Source: Hyphomicrobiales bacterium (lineage in GTDB: Bacteria > Pseudomonadota > Alphaproteobacteria > Rhizobiales > Rhizobiaceae). Taken from it: DNA of 64,000 bases. The position numbers were made by a program, and so were the translations under genes. The notes beneath the pieces are model-generated. The model worked only from the letters and a program-made list of their open reading frames with translations. It searched no databases and was not told the origin of the DNA. Below, one piece after another: positions 41,462 through 51,322 of this stretch (position 1 is its first letter; each line of letters begins with the position of its first letter). The stretch spans positions 1 through 64,000 of the forward strand of contig UBXM01000041.1 of assembly GCA_900469445.1 (NCBI GenBank). The letters are read 5' to 3'.

Positions 41462-42901
41462 ATGATCAACCTTGCACTTGCCAGTATCCTGCTTCCCGCC
41501 ATCGGTGCGGCGCTCATTCTGCTGTCGCCCCGGCCATGGGCAAAACGTCTCGGCCAGGTCTTTGCCGGGTTGGCGACGCTGGCGCTGCTGGTGCTTGCCT
41601 GGCATTTCGCGCAAAGCGGTTGGGTCGCTATCGAATATTCCGTGATCCGCTTCGGCGATATCGAAATTCTCGGCCTTGTCATCGACAGCGTTTCGGTTCT
41701 AGTGGCGGTCGCTGTGGTCGGCATTGGTTTCCTGATCTCTGTCTATTCCGGCGGTTATCTCGATGCCGGCAACCGTGAGCATCCCGATGGCGTGAAGCGG
41801 CGTTATTTCGCCTTTCTGTCGCTGTTCGTCGGCGCCATGGCCGGTCTGGTCTTCTCCTCGACGCTGATCGGGCAACTGGTGTTCTTCGAAATCAGCGGCC
41901 TCTGTTCCTGGGGGCTGATCGGTTATTACGAAAAACCCAAATCGCTGTTTTCCGCCGCCAAGGCGCTGATCATCACACATATCGCTTCGCTTGGCCTCTA
42001 TGCCGCCGCAAGCGTGCTCTTTCTCGAAACGGGCACTTTCTCGCTCGCCGCCATCGGTCAGTTGCCGGAAGGGTACAAGACAGCCGTTCTGCTGGCGGTG
42101 CTGGTTGCCGCCTGGGGCAAGTCGGCGCAATTGCCATTTCACATGTGGTTGCCGGATGCGATGGAAGCGCCCACGCCGATCAGCGCCTATCTGCATGCTG
42201 CATCGATGGTGAAGGTCGGCGTCTATATTTTCGCGCGCGCGCTCATGGCTTCGAACGGCGCTGATGAAATCGTCGGTTATATCTGCGTGGTGATGGCGAC
42301 GCTCACCATCATCTACGGCTTCTTCATGTATCTGCCGCAGGTCGACATGAAACGGCTGCTTGCTTATTCGACGATCACCCAGCTCGGATACATGTATCTC
42401 GGTCTCGGCCTTTCGGTGTTCGGTTCGCAGCTGGCCTTTAATGGCGCCATCGCCCACCTGTTCAATCACGCTTTCGCCAAGACGCTGTTTTTCCTGGTTG
42501 CCGGCGCCCTGAGCTACACCACGGGCACCCGCATACTGCCGCAGATCAGGGGCATTCTGTCGAAATCGCCTCTTCTCGGCATCGCATTCGTCGTGGCTGC
42601 GCTCGCCATTGCAGGCGTGCCGCCGTTCAATGGCTTCTTCTCCAAATTCGCGATTTTTGCCGGCGGCTTCCAGGTGGCGGACCAGCACCCGCTGCTGATG
42701 GTGCTTCTGGTGATCGTGCTGATCGAATCCGTCGGCAGCTTTGCCTGGCTGATGAAATGGGTCGGCTGGTCGGTGCCGGGCCGATCATCGGAAGCAGTTG
42801 CCGGAGCCTCCGCCGTGCCATCGCCGATGCGTTTCGTGCTGATCGTGCTGATCGTCATGGCCGTGTGCTCGAGTGTGATTGCCGCAGGCTGGCTTGGTTA
42901 G
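41462..42901 (+). CDS. hyfD: Hydrogenase-4 membrane subunit HyfD
   Basis: 479 aa, the same length as E. coli HyfD. NuoM/N-like antiporter subunit: LPDAMEAPTPISAYLHAASMVK and VDMKRLLAYSTITQLGYM segments with the membrane Lys residues. HyfD, with HyfE and HyfF, distinguishes the larger hydrogenase-4 (formate hydrogenlyase-2) from hydrogenase-3. Confidence 0.93.
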   Translation: MINLALASILLPAIGAALILLSPRPWAKRLGQVFAGLATLALLVLAWHFAQSGWVAIEYSVIRFGDIEILGLVIDSVSVLVAVAVVGIGFLISVYSGGYLDAGNREHPDGVKRRYFAFLSLFVGAMAGLVFSSTLIGQLVFFEISGLCSWGLIGYYEKPKSLFSAAKALIITHIASLGLYAAASVLFLETGTFSLAAIGQLPEGYKTAVLLAVLVAAWGKSAQLPFHMWLPDAMEAPTPISAYLHAASMVKVGVYIFARALMASNGADEIVGYICVVMATLTIIYGFFMYLPQVDMKRLLAYSTITQLGYMYLGLGLSVFGSQLAFNGAIAHLFNHAFAKTLFFLVAGALSYTTGTRILPQIRGILSKSPLLGIAFVVAALAIAGVPPFNGFFSKFAIFAGGFQVADQHPLLMVLLVIVLIESVGSFAWLMKWVGWSVPGRSSEAVAGASAVPSPMRFVLIVLIVMAVCSSVIAAGWLG

Positions 42902-42911
42902 GAGAACGGAC

Positions 42912-43565
42912 ATGTCGGATATGCAGATCGTAAACGGCCTGACGGGTCTCCTGATCATCACATCCCTTCTGGTGGTGGTCACACGCAAGCCCAGCCATTC
43001 CGCAGCGTTTTATGCGCTCCAGTCTCTGGTTCTGGTGGCAGTCTTCGTGTCGCTCGCCTCCGCCATCGGCTCGGTTCAGCTCTATTCCTGGGCAGCCGTC
43101 GCTTTCGTCACCAAGGTCGTGCTCGTACCGGCAATCATGATCCGCAGTTTCGGAAATCTGGCCGATGAAAAGCTTGGCGGCGGGGCGCGCATATCACCGG
43201 CGCTGACGGTTGTGCTTGCGGCCTGCGTCGTTCTTCTCTGCTCGCTGATTGTTTCCGCCGTGACCCTGCCTGCGGCTCAGGCCGTCAAACCGGCGCTCGC
43301 CATCTCGCTGGCGCACTTCTTCTTCGGGCTGACCTGCATCGTGACGCAGCGCAACATTCTCAAGCAAGTGTTCGGCTACTGCCTGATGGAAAACGGCTCG
43401 CACCTGACCCTCGCTCTTCTGGCCGGTAACGCGCCGGAACTGGTGGAAATCGGCATCACCACCGATGCCGTTTTCGCCGTCGTCATCATGGTCGTGATGG
43501 CCAGACAGATTAACCGCAAGCTGGCGACGCTCGATGCCGATCAGCTCACCAATTTGAAGGGATGA
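42912..43565 (+). CDS. hyfE: Hydrogenase-4 membrane subunit HyfE
   Basis: 217 aa, E. coli HyfE 216 aa. Six to seven membrane segments including the conserved FGYCLMENGSHLTLALLA stretch, distantly NuoK-like. ATG 42912 follows GGAGAACGGAC. Overlaps hyfF by four bases. Confidence 0.92.
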   Translation: MSDMQIVNGLTGLLIITSLLVVVTRKPSHSAAFYALQSLVLVAVFVSLASAIGSVQLYSWAAVAFVTKVVLVPAIMIRSFGNLADEKLGGGARISPALTVVLAACVVLLCSLIVSAVTLPAAQAVKPALAISLAHFFFGLTCIVTQRNILKQVFGYCLMENGSHLTLALLAGNAPELVEIGITTDAVFAVVIMVVMARQINRKLATLDADQLTNLKG

Positions 43566-45115
43566 CGGCCATGACCCCGTCGGATCTGTTGCCTTTCCTG
43601 CTGTTGGGCCCGCTGGTCGCGGGGCTGCTGATCTTCGTGATGCCGGTGGATGAACGCTCTGCATGGCGTGTGGAGGTTCTGCATGTCCTGTCCATCTTCT
43701 TCGTGCTGATCGTCGGTCTGGTCGTCATCGCGAGCGTACTTTCGGGCAGCACGATTTTCGCTTCCAGCAATTGGCTGATGGTCGATCCACTGGCCGCCGT
43801 CTTCGTTGGGCTGATTGCCGTCGTCGGTTGCCTGACGGGCCTCTACTCGATCGGCTACATCCGTCACGATATCGCGGCCGCCGAACTCACCTTGCAGCAA
43901 TTGAAGGTCTATTACGGCTTCTTCAACCTCTTCCTCTTCACCATGCTTCTGGTCGTCACATCCAACAACATCTTCATGATGTGGGCTGGGATCGAGGCGA
44001 CGACGCTCGGTTCGGCATTCCTTGTCGGCATCTACGGAAAATCGACCTCGCTGGAAGCAGCCTGGAAATATCTCATCATCTGTTCGGTCGGTGTCGCCTT
44101 CGGCCTTTATGGCACGATCCTCACGTTCGCCAATGCCGAGGCCGGCGCCGTCGATCCGCATCAGGCCGTGCTATGGACCAGCATCGTCGCCCATGCGGCA
44201 GTGCTCGATCCCATGCTGGTCAAGATCGCCTTCGTTTTCGTGCTGATCGGTTTTGGCACCAAGGCCGGGATCTTTCCCATGCATGCCTGGCTGCCGGATG
44301 CGCATTCGGAGGCACCAAGCCCGGTCTCGGCGCTTCTGTCTGGTGTGCTCCTGAAATGCGGCCTGTTCGTCATCATTCGTTATGCGATGGTGACGGGCGG
44401 CACCGTGGGGCCGGAATTTGCGCAGAGCCTGTTCCTGCTGCTCGGCATCCTGTCCGTCGGTGTCGCGGCGTTTTTGTTCTTCACGCAGAGGGACCTGAAG
44501 CGCAAGCTCGCCTATTCGAGCGTGGAAAATGTCGGGCTTATCCTGCTGGGGCTGGGCTTCGGCGGCCCGCTCGGTGTTGGCGCAGCGCTGTTGCACATCA
44601 TCAATCACAGCCTTGCCAAGGCGCTGCTGTTTTGCGGTTCCGGCAACATCCTGATGAAATACGGCACGCGTGATCTTGCCGGCATCAAAGGTGTGCTGCG
44701 CGCTGCGCCATTGACGGGTGTACTCATGATGGCGGGGGCCATGGCGCTTGCAGGTTTCCCGCCCTTTAACGTCTTTGTATCGGAATTCATGACCATCAAT
44801 GCGGGGCTCGGCGCCGGCCAGTACTGGCTCGTGGGCCTTTGTGTTCTGCTCCTGACCGTCGTGGCGGCTGGTTTTGTCCAGATCATCGCCGGTTCGATCC
44901 TAGGCAAGAAGGCCGATGCCATGCCCGTCCGCGATGTCGGCTGGCAGGCGCTGACGCCGATGGCCGTATTCGCCCTGCTGATCATGGTCATGGGTATCAT
45001 GATCCCTCGACCGGTCACCGATCTGCTGACAAGCGCCACCCATCTGGTCCAGCAGCCAGAAGCTTCAACCATCGTCGCCGATCAGGCTCCACCTTCGATC
45101 GTCTTCCAGAAATAA
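43562..45115 (+). CDS. hyfF: Hydrogenase-4 membrane subunit HyfF
   Basis: 517 aa antiporter-like subunit (NuoL/M/N family) with MHAWLPDAHSEAPSPVSALLSG and DLKRKLAYSSVENVG motifs and about 14 helices. The third of the three antiporter-type subunits of the complex. The ATGA overlap with hyfE supports the 43562 start; an in-frame ATG at 43571 is possible. Confidence 0.93.
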   Translation: MTAMTPSDLLPFLLLGPLVAGLLIFVMPVDERSAWRVEVLHVLSIFFVLIVGLVVIASVLSGSTIFASSNWLMVDPLAAVFVGLIAVVGCLTGLYSIGYIRHDIAAAELTLQQLKVYYGFFNLFLFTMLLVVTSNNIFMMWAGIEATTLGSAFLVGIYGKSTSLEAAWKYLIICSVGVAFGLYGTILTFANAEAGAVDPHQAVLWTSIVAHAAVLDPMLVKIAFVFVLIGFGTKAGIFPMHAWLPDAHSEAPSPVSALLSGVLLKCGLFVIIRYAMVTGGTVGPEFAQSLFLLLGILSVGVAAFLFFTQRDLKRKLAYSSVENVGLILLGLGFGGPLGVGAALLHIINHSLAKALLFCGSGNILMKYGTRDLAGIKGVLRAAPLTGVLMMAGAMALAGFPPFNVFVSEFMTINAGLGAGQYWLVGLCVLLLTVVAAGFVQIIAGSILGKKADAMPVRDVGWQALTPMAVFALLIMVMGIMIPRPVTDLLTSATHLVQQPEASTIVADQAPPSIVFQK

Positions 45116-45139
45116 CCGTCAGTACCACGGAGATCTCCC

Positions 45140-46855
45140 ATGAATGTTCATATCGATGCCCGGGTCGGCGCCTCACATATCAGCTATCTGCGTGCGAAAC
45201 TGCCGCATGCGGTGCTTGAGGAAAACTGGCAGACACCCAATCAGGTGACTGTGACCGTGAAACTGAACACGCTGCCCGAGGCCGTCGCCACGCTTTATTA
45301 TGGGCGCGAAGGTTGGTTGTCGGTGGTCGTTTGCAACGACGAACGGCCAATCAACGATACGTTCGGTCTCTATTATGTACTGTCGATGGAAGGCGAGGAC
45401 AGGTGCCACGTTATCGTGCATGCGGCCGTGCCGAGCAGCAATGAGGAATTTCCGTCGGTTACGCCAAAAGTCCCGGCCTGTGTCTGGGGCGAACGTGAAA
45501 TCCGCGACATGTATGGTTTGCGCCCGATCGGCCTGCCGGACGAACGGCGTCTGGTACTGCCCGACGATTGGCCGGACGATCTTTACCCGTTGCGCAAGGA
45601 TGCAATGGACTACCGGCTGCGTCCGCCGCCGACGAGCGACAAGGAAAACTACCAGTTTCGCAATGATGCGGAAGGTGAAACCACGGTCGTGCCGCTCGGT
45701 CCGCTCCACATCACCTCAGACGAGCCCGGCCATTTCCGGCTGTTCGTCGATGGCGAAGACATTATCGATGCCGACTACCGGATGTTCTACGTGCATCGCG
45801 GCATGGAGAAACTCGCCGAAACGCGCATGGGCTATAACGAGGTGACCTTCCTCGCCGACCGTGTCTGCGGCATTTGCGGGTATGCCCATTCGGTTGCCTA
45901 TGCGAGTTCGATCGAGAATGCGTTGGGCATTGTCGTGCCGCAACGCGCGCATGCAATCCGCTCGATCATGCTGGAGACCGAACGGCTGCATAGCCATATG
46001 CTCAATCTGGGGCTTGTCTGTCAATTCACCGGCTTCGACAGCGGTTTCATGCAGTTCTTCCGCGCACGCGAAAAGGCAATGACACTGGCCGAACTGCTGA
46101 CCGGCGGGCGCAAGACCTATGGCATCAACCTGATCGGTGGTGTCCGGCGTGATGTCCTCGCCGAGCAACGCAGCCGCACGCTGGCGCTGGTCGCAGAACT
46201 GCGTGCGGAAGTGCAGCGCCTCTTCGAAATTCTTCTGGCGACACCGAATTTCGGCCCGCGCGTCAAGGGTGTCGGCATTCTGGACAGGAAAATCGCACGA
46301 GATTATTCGCCGGTCGGGCCTGTCGTGCGCGGCAGCGGCTACCGCCGTGATACGCGCGTCGATCATGCTTTTGCCGGTTACGGCAGCGTCGATGTGGACA
46401 TCAACACCGGAGACGGTTGCGACGTGCAATCGCGCACGATGATCCGCGCCGCCGAGATTTTTGACAGCCTGTCGCTGATAGAACAACTTCTCGATAGCAC
46501 CCCGACAGGTCCGATTCTCAACGAGGATTTTGTCTACAAACCCTATAAATTTGCGCTCGGCTTTACCGAGGCGCCTCGCGGCGAGGACATTCACTGGTCC
46601 ATGACCGGCGACAACCAGAAGCTTTATCGCTGGCGTTGCCGCGCCTCGACCTACGCCAACTGGCCGGTGCTCAGATACATGCTGCGAGGCAATACCGTCT
46701 CCGACGCGCCGCTGATCGTCGGGTCGATCGATCCCTGCTACTCCTGCTGCGACCGCATGACCGTGGTCGATGTGCGCAAGGAGACGAGCCGGACGATCCC
46801 CTACAAGGAAATGGAACGCTACTGCCGCGAGCGCACAGACTCGCCGCTGAAGTAG
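45140..46855 (+). CDS. hyfG: Hydrogenase-4 large subunit HyfG (NiFe), fused NuoC-NuoD type
   Basis: 571 aa: an N-terminal NuoC-like domain (about 1-165) fused to the NuoD-like catalytic domain, as in HycE/HyfG. The nickel ligands are intact: RVCGICGYAHSVAY in the N-terminal motif and DPCYSCCDRM in the C-terminal motif, which separates it from complex I NuoD. It reduces protons to H2 with electrons from formate. C-terminal extension after the last Cys motif is probably removed by the HycI-type protease during maturation. Confidence 0.95.
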   Translation: MNVHIDARVGASHISYLRAKLPHAVLEENWQTPNQVTVTVKLNTLPEAVATLYYGREGWLSVVVCNDERPINDTFGLYYVLSMEGEDRCHVIVHAAVPSSNEEFPSVTPKVPACVWGEREIRDMYGLRPIGLPDERRLVLPDDWPDDLYPLRKDAMDYRLRPPPTSDKENYQFRNDAEGETTVVPLGPLHITSDEPGHFRLFVDGEDIIDADYRMFYVHRGMEKLAETRMGYNEVTFLADRVCGICGYAHSVAYASSIENALGIVVPQRAHAIRSIMLETERLHSHMLNLGLVCQFTGFDSGFMQFFRAREKAMTLAELLTGGRKTYGINLIGGVRRDVLAEQRSRTLALVAELRAEVQRLFEILLATPNFGPRVKGVGILDRKIARDYSPVGPVVRGSGYRRDTRVDHAFAGYGSVDVDINTGDGCDVQSRTMIRAAEIFDSLSLIEQLLDSTPTGPILNEDFVYKPYKFALGFTEAPRGEDIHWSMTGDNQKLYRWRCRASTYANWPVLRYMLRGNTVSDAPLIVGSIDPCYSCCDRMTVVDVRKETSRTIPYKEMERYCRERTDSPLK

Positions 46856-46864
46856 GGGGTGGCA

Positions 46865-47434
46865 ATGCTGAAACTGTTGAAGGAAGTTTTCCGGCAAGGC
46901 GATGCAACGGTGAAATACCCGTTTGCTCCTTACGAGGTCGAGAAGGATTTTCGCGGTCGGCCCGAACATGTAGCCGAAAACTGTATCGCTTGTGCCGCCT
47001 GCACCAGCGCCTGTCCTGCCAATGCGCTGTCGATGGAAACCGATCTGGCCGCGGGCACGCGCACCTGGTCGATTTCCTACGGTCGCTGCATTTTCTGCGC
47101 CCGCTGCGAAGAAGTTTGCCCGACACAGGCGATCAGGCTCACGACCGATTTCGAACTGGCCGTGGCGAACAAAGCGGACCTCACCAGCCAGGCAGTGTTC
47201 AAGCTGGCCGATTGCGTTTGTTGCGGAGAGCCTTTCGCGCCGGCCAAGGAGATTGCCTATGTCACGGCTTTGATCGAAGCGAACAGCGGCACGAATGGCG
47301 CGTCGACCGGTGCCGAAAAATCCTCGGAAGCTGAGCGCCGGCGTCGGCTGCTGTCCACTTGTCCGGCCTGCAAGCGCGCAAACGATTTGCAGCAGATTGC
47401 CCAAATTGCCCACCGGCAGGAGAAGAACCGATGA
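46865..47434 (+). CDS. hyfH: Hydrogenase-4 ferredoxin subunit HyfH
   Basis: 189 aa NuoI/HycF-type protein with two 4Fe-4S motifs, CIACAACTSACP and CIFCARCEEVCP, plus extra cysteine pairs CVCC and CPAC in the C-terminal part. ATG 46865 is chosen (begins LKLLKEVF as in the family) over a GTG at 46859. Bridges HyfA and HyfI in electron transfer. Overlaps hyfI by four bases. Confidence 0.92.
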   Translation: MLKLLKEVFRQGDATVKYPFAPYEVEKDFRGRPEHVAENCIACAACTSACPANALSMETDLAAGTRTWSISYGRCIFCARCEEVCPTQAIRLTTDFELAVANKADLTSQAVFKLADCVCCGEPFAPAKEIAYVTALIEANSGTNGASTGAEKSSEAERRRRLLSTCPACKRANDLQQIAQIAHRQEKNR

Positions 47435-48174
47435 AAATGGATACTCCGGCTGACATCCAGCGCATGAAAACCTCGCTGCTGACCAATATTCGCCGGTCGG
47501 CCTATGTCTACCGCGTCGATTGCGGCGGCTGCAACGGCTGCGAGATCGAGATATTTTCGACCATCACGCCTGTCTTCGACACGGAACGCTTCGGCATCAA
47601 GGTCGTCGCCTCGCCACGGCATGCCGATATCCTGCTTTTTACCGGTGCGGTGACACGCGCCATGCGCATGCCGGCACTGCGCGCCTATGAAGCCGCGCCC
47701 GATCCAAAAATCGTCGTTTCCTACGGAGCGTGCGGCTGCACCGGCGGTATCTTTCACGATCTCTATTGTGTTTGGGGTGGGACCGACCAGATCGTTCCGG
47801 TCGATGTCTATATTCCCGGGTGTCCTCCGACGCCGCCGGCGACGATTTACGGTTTCGCTGTTGCGCTCGGTCTGTTGGAACAGAAGCTCACGGCGAAGAC
47901 CCATATTGAAGGCGAGGGGGAACGGGTGGGTATGGCCTATCCCGAACTGCCCTATAACCTGCGTGTTCACGTCGAGCGGGAAGCCCGCCGCATGGCCGGT
48001 TACCGGCAGGGGCGGGATATCGCCGACCGCTTTCTCGGGATGCTGACCATCCCCGGTGAATTGCCGCTCAATCAACGGATTGCCGCACTCATCTCGAAGG
48101 AACCGGATCCACGTATCGCGGAAATCTTTCTGCGGCTTGGTGATACGCTGAGAGGCGGGGAGCTGAGCGCATGA
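47431..48174 (+). CDS. hyfI: Hydrogenase-4 small subunit HyfI
   Basis: 247 aa NuoB/HycG-type small subunit. The proximal 4Fe-4S ligands are seen in VDCGGCNGCEIE, SYGACGCTGGIF and PGCPPTPP. Start at 47431 overlaps the hyfH stop and has GGCAGGAGAAG upstream; the longer frame from 47359 is within hyfH. Contacts HyfG and hands electrons to the NiFe site. Confidence 0.94.
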   Translation: MKMDTPADIQRMKTSLLTNIRRSAYVYRVDCGGCNGCEIEIFSTITPVFDTERFGIKVVASPRHADILLFTGAVTRAMRMPALRAYEAAPDPKIVVSYGACGCTGGIFHDLYCVWGGTDQIVPVDVYIPGCPPTPPATIYGFAVALGLLEQKLTAKTHIEGEGERVGMAYPELPYNLRVHVEREARRMAGYRQGRDIADRFLGMLTIPGELPLNQRIAALISKEPDPRIAEIFLRLGDTLRGGELSA

Positions 48175-48572
48175 AGGGCGATGTCGTATTCTACCGATTG
48201 AATGCCAGGATTCTCGAACGGGAAGAAGACATTCCGGAGAATGCCAAACAGGTCATGTATTACTCGCTGGCGATCGGTCATCACGTCGGTGTTTTCGATT
48301 GTTTCAAACCGGTTCTTCGTTGTGAGGGCGCTTTTTTCCAGCGGCTTCTGGATGCACTTCCGGAGGGTGAAGCCAAACGCAAGTTCGATGGCATTAACCG
48401 GTTCGGCGAAATCACCATCGACCGGTCACATACCGTTCTTCTGGGATCGGCCATCGATGAGGTCGCCGAGAATGCCGGGGCAGAGATTGCGGACTGGTTG
48501 GCCGAATTTTCCATCTCACTGGCGGCCATAGAGGCGGAACCGGCGATCTACATGATGGGGCGGCGGATATGA
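48171..48572 (+). CDS. hyfJ: Formate hydrogenlyase maturation protein HycH/HyfJ
   Basis: 133 aa of the HycH/HyfJ family, with VVFYRLNARILEREEDIPENAKQVMYYSLAIGHHVG at the N-terminus. In E. coli HycH is needed for maturation of the hydrogenase-3 large subunit. Overlaps both neighbours by four bases, so it is co-translated with hyfI and the protease. Confidence 0.88.
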   Translation: MKGDVVFYRLNARILEREEDIPENAKQVMYYSLAIGHHVGVFDCFKPVLRCEGAFFQRLLDALPEGEAKRKFDGINRFGEITIDRSHTVLLGSAIDEVAENAGAEIADWLAEFSISLAAIEAEPAIYMMGRRI

Positions 48573-49057
48573 GCGGCGGACTGGTTCTGACGGTCGGCAA
48601 TACGCTGATGGCCGATGACGGCGCAGGTCCGCTTCTGGCCGAACTGCTCGAAAACGAACCCGCGCCGGGCTGGTCGGTGATCGACGGCGGTTCGACACCG
48701 GAAAACGTGACGCATAGTGTGCGGGCCGCGGCGCCGCGGCGTGTGCTGCTGGTCGATGCCGCCGATATGCGATTGCCGCCGGGTTCCATCTGCCGCATCG
48801 ATGCGGCGGATGTGGCCAGGCAGTTCCTGATTACCACACACGCCATTCCGCTGGATATCCTGATCACCTCGCTACTGGAAACCGTTGCCGAGGTGGTCTT
48901 TGTCGGCATCCAGCCGGCGGTCGTGACGTTCTACGGCGATATGACGCCGAAGGTGAAGACTGCGGTCGAGGGTCTGCATCGCAGCTTGACATTGGGGATG
49001 GACCCGAACGATCTGCCGACTGTGGCGGAGTGCCATGAGGAGGCAGTGGCGAGCTAG
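48569..49057 (+). CDS. hycI: Hydrogenase maturation protease (HycI type)
   Basis: 162 aa of the M52 endopeptidase family: LTVGNTLMADDGAGPLLAELL with the nickel-sensing acidic residue, VLLVDAADM and TTHAIPLDIL. It cleaves the C-terminal extension of the large subunit after nickel insertion. The E. coli hyf operon has no protease gene of its own, so this placement makes the locus more self-contained. Confidence 0.9.
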   Translation: MSGGLVLTVGNTLMADDGAGPLLAELLENEPAPGWSVIDGGSTPENVTHSVRAAAPRRVLLVDAADMRLPPGSICRIDAADVARQFLITTHAIPLDILITSLLETVAEVVFVGIQPAVVTFYGDMTPKVKTAVEGLHRSLTLGMDPNDLPTVAECHEEAVAS

Positions 49058-49085
49058 CGCGCCTGCGCTGGCGATGGAGGAAGCC

Positions 49086-49997
49086 ATGGCTGACAACAGT
49101 TCAGGGGCCGGGTTGCTGGGCGCGGATGCCTATTCACCGGCTGAAATTCAGGAAAAAGTGGAAAAGCTGGGTGTCAAAAAGGCGCGTATGCCGTTTTTGC
49201 CCGAGTTCATGCTGTCGATCGTGGCGGGTGGCTCGATCGGCCTTGGAGGAATGTTCTTCATTATCGTTCTGGCTGATCCGACACTTGGATTTGCCTTCCA
49301 GCGCCTGCTCGGTGGGGCAGTCTTTTCGCTTGGGTTGGCGCTGGTGCTGATCGGCGGGGCCGAACTGTTTACCGGCAACTGCCTGATCGTGATGGCTTGG
49401 TGCAACAAACAGATCCGCACCGGTGAACTACTCAAGAACTGGACCATTGTCTGGTTCGGCAATCTTGTCGGTGCTCTTGGTCTTGTTCTCCTGCTTTACA
49501 TGGCGCATTTCGCCGATCTCAACAACCGTAACGCCAGTGCAGCAATCCTCACACTGGCGGCCGGAAAGATGACGCCCGATGCGATGACGATCTTCGTCAA
49601 GGGCATTCTCTGCAACGTGCTGGTCTGCCTTGCCGTCTGGCTGGCTTACGCCGGTCGGACCGTTGCGGACAAGATGGCGGGCATGATCTTGCCGGTTGCC
49701 GCTTTCGTTGCAGCCGGCTTCGAACACTGCGTTGCCAATATGCTCTTTTTGCCAATGGCGTGGCTTTTGGTCGAAACCGGGCATGTCCCCGCGGGTCTGG
49801 ATGTGTCCGTGATTACCCTTGCCAATATCGTTCACAACATCATCCCCGCCACGCTCGGCAATATTGTCGGTGGGGCCGGTTTTGTCGGCCTGATCTACTG
49901 GCTTATCTATCGCAAGGGGCTCGGCGGGTTGACGCCTCTTGGCCATGCTCAGGAACAAATTCCGTCCGCTGGCGAAGCACGGCTGAAAAGCCAATGA
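49086..49997 (+). CDS. focA: Formate channel (FNT family)
   Basis: 303 aa with six membrane segments of the formate/nitrite transporter fold: FTGNCLIVMAW, WFGNLVGAL and AAGFEHCVANM motifs, the last with the central His of the pore. Imports or exports formate for the hydrogenlyase. ATG 49086 has GGAGGAAGCC upstream; the frame from 49035 overlaps hycI. Position corresponds to focB at the end of the E. coli hyf operon. Confidence 0.93.
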   Translation: MADNSSGAGLLGADAYSPAEIQEKVEKLGVKKARMPFLPEFMLSIVAGGSIGLGGMFFIIVLADPTLGFAFQRLLGGAVFSLGLALVLIGGAELFTGNCLIVMAWCNKQIRTGELLKNWTIVWFGNLVGALGLVLLLYMAHFADLNNRNASAAILTLAAGKMTPDAMTIFVKGILCNVLVCLAVWLAYAGRTVADKMAGMILPVAAFVAAGFEHCVANMLFLPMAWLLVETGHVPAGLDVSVITLANIVHNIIPATLGNIVGGAGFVGLIYWLIYRKGLGGLTPLGHAQEQIPSAGEARLKSQ

Positions 49998-50389
49998 CCT
50001 TACAACTCCGGCAGATTGTGGTTTTCCAGTTGGAGGCGAGAAGCACGCCTGAGTTGATCTGGGTCATCAGTCCAAGGGCTGTCACGGTTAAAGTTGAACA
50101 GGCCTGCGTGCAAGCGCCGCGTTTTGGCGCGAACCTCACCGTACAAGAAACAAGCCGAGCTGTCGCATTGCAATGAACCACTTTGGAAAGCCACTCGCAT
50201 CCCGGATGACGAGTGGCGAGAATATCCGTTTTATCTCGGTCGGCATGGTCGCCCTGCCTCGCAAAACGAGGCCAGGGCCTGTCGCGGTTGGTGGAAACGC
50301 GATGCGATGTCCCGTCACCGGCACGGCTGGGAAGCGCCTGAGCCGGCCGGTCCTCGTTACAGCAGGCTGGCCTGTGCGGAGGCAGTCCG
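49998..50389. other. Gap between the formate channel and the LysR gene
   Basis: 392 bases without a supported gene. A weak FNR-like sequence TTGAT-CTGG-GTCAT (50053-50066, three mismatches in total versus consensus halves at most) is present and may be chance. No clear terminator for the hyf operon was found. Confidence 0.4.
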
Positions 50390-51289
50390 ATGTATGAAAA
50401 ACTTGAATATCTCCTCGCCCTCGATCGGGAAAAGCATTTCGGTCGAGCCGCACAGGCTTGCGGCGTTTCGCAACCCAATCTTTCGGCAGCCCTGAAACAC
50501 TTGGAACTGCAATTCGGTGTGGTTCTGGTCGAGCGTGGCACACGCTTCATGGGGTTTACGCCCGAAGGTGAGCGTATCCTGATCTGGGCGCGCAGCATCG
50601 TCAGCGAAGTACGGGCGATGAATGCCGAAGTCGAGCTGATGAAACACGGGAATGAAGGGCATTTGCGGATCGCGTCGATACCAACTGCGCTTCCCATCAT
50701 TTCGCTTCTGACCAAGGCCTATTGGAGCCACCATCCAGGCGTGCAGGTTTCGATTGCCGCCTGCAGTTCCGACAACGTGCTCGACCGGATCGAAAACATC
50801 GAAGCGGATATCGGCATCACCTATTTCGATCAGGAGTCGCTCAGGCGCAATGCGGAGATACCACTCTATCACGAGCACTATTGTCTGATCGTGTCGCGGA
50901 CCTCGCCATTGGCCACGCGCGCAACGGTGACATGGGAAGAAGTTGCCGCCTTGCCGCTCTGTCTTCCCGCACCGGATACCCAGAACCGCCGCATCTACGA
51001 CCGGATTTTCAAGGAGGTTGGCGCGACCGTGCGTCCGCTGCTGGAATCCAATGATTTTGCCGTGCGGCTTTCGCATCTGCGGTCCGGTGGGCTGGCGACG
51101 GTAATGCCGCGCATGAAAGCGCGAGATCTGCCGCTGCCGGAGGGAACCGCCATCGTTCCGATCGTTGCGCCGGAGGCAAGCACGCTGGTGGGCATGATCT
51201 ATCCGAAACGCGATCCCATGCCGCCGCTCGTGGCGGCATTTATCAGCGAAGCCCGTCAGGTCGTGCCGACACTGACGGCAATGGCATGA
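50390..51289 (+). CDS. LysR-family regulator, formate-dehydrogenase-associated type
   Basis: 299 aa: LysR winged helix (1-62; REKHFGRAAQACGVSQPNLSAAL) and a periplasmic-binding-like sensor domain (about 90-295). The N-terminal pattern (EKLEYLLALDREKHFGRAA, RGTRFMGFTPEGERIL) is that of LysR proteins located beside formate dehydrogenase operons. It is the only transcription factor inside the hydrogenlyase locus, so it is the best candidate for its activator in place of an FhlA/HyfR-type sigma-54 protein. Confidence 0.88.
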   Translation: MYEKLEYLLALDREKHFGRAAQACGVSQPNLSAALKHLELQFGVVLVERGTRFMGFTPEGERILIWARSIVSEVRAMNAEVELMKHGNEGHLRIASIPTALPIISLLTKAYWSHHPGVQVSIAACSSDNVLDRIENIEADIGITYFDQESLRRNAEIPLYHEHYCLIVSRTSPLATRATVTWEEVAALPLCLPAPDTQNRRIYDRIFKEVGATVRPLLESNDFAVRLSHLRSGGLATVMPRMKARDLPLPEGTAIVPIVAPEASTLVGMIYPKRDPMPPLVAAFISEARQVVPTLTAMA

Positions 51290-51322
51290 GCACATGCCAT
51301 CGGTTTGAATGGAGAAAAGACA

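Noticed and set aside
45716..47413. 565-aa open frame on the minus strand
   Set aside because: Antisense to hyfG and hyfH, both intact.
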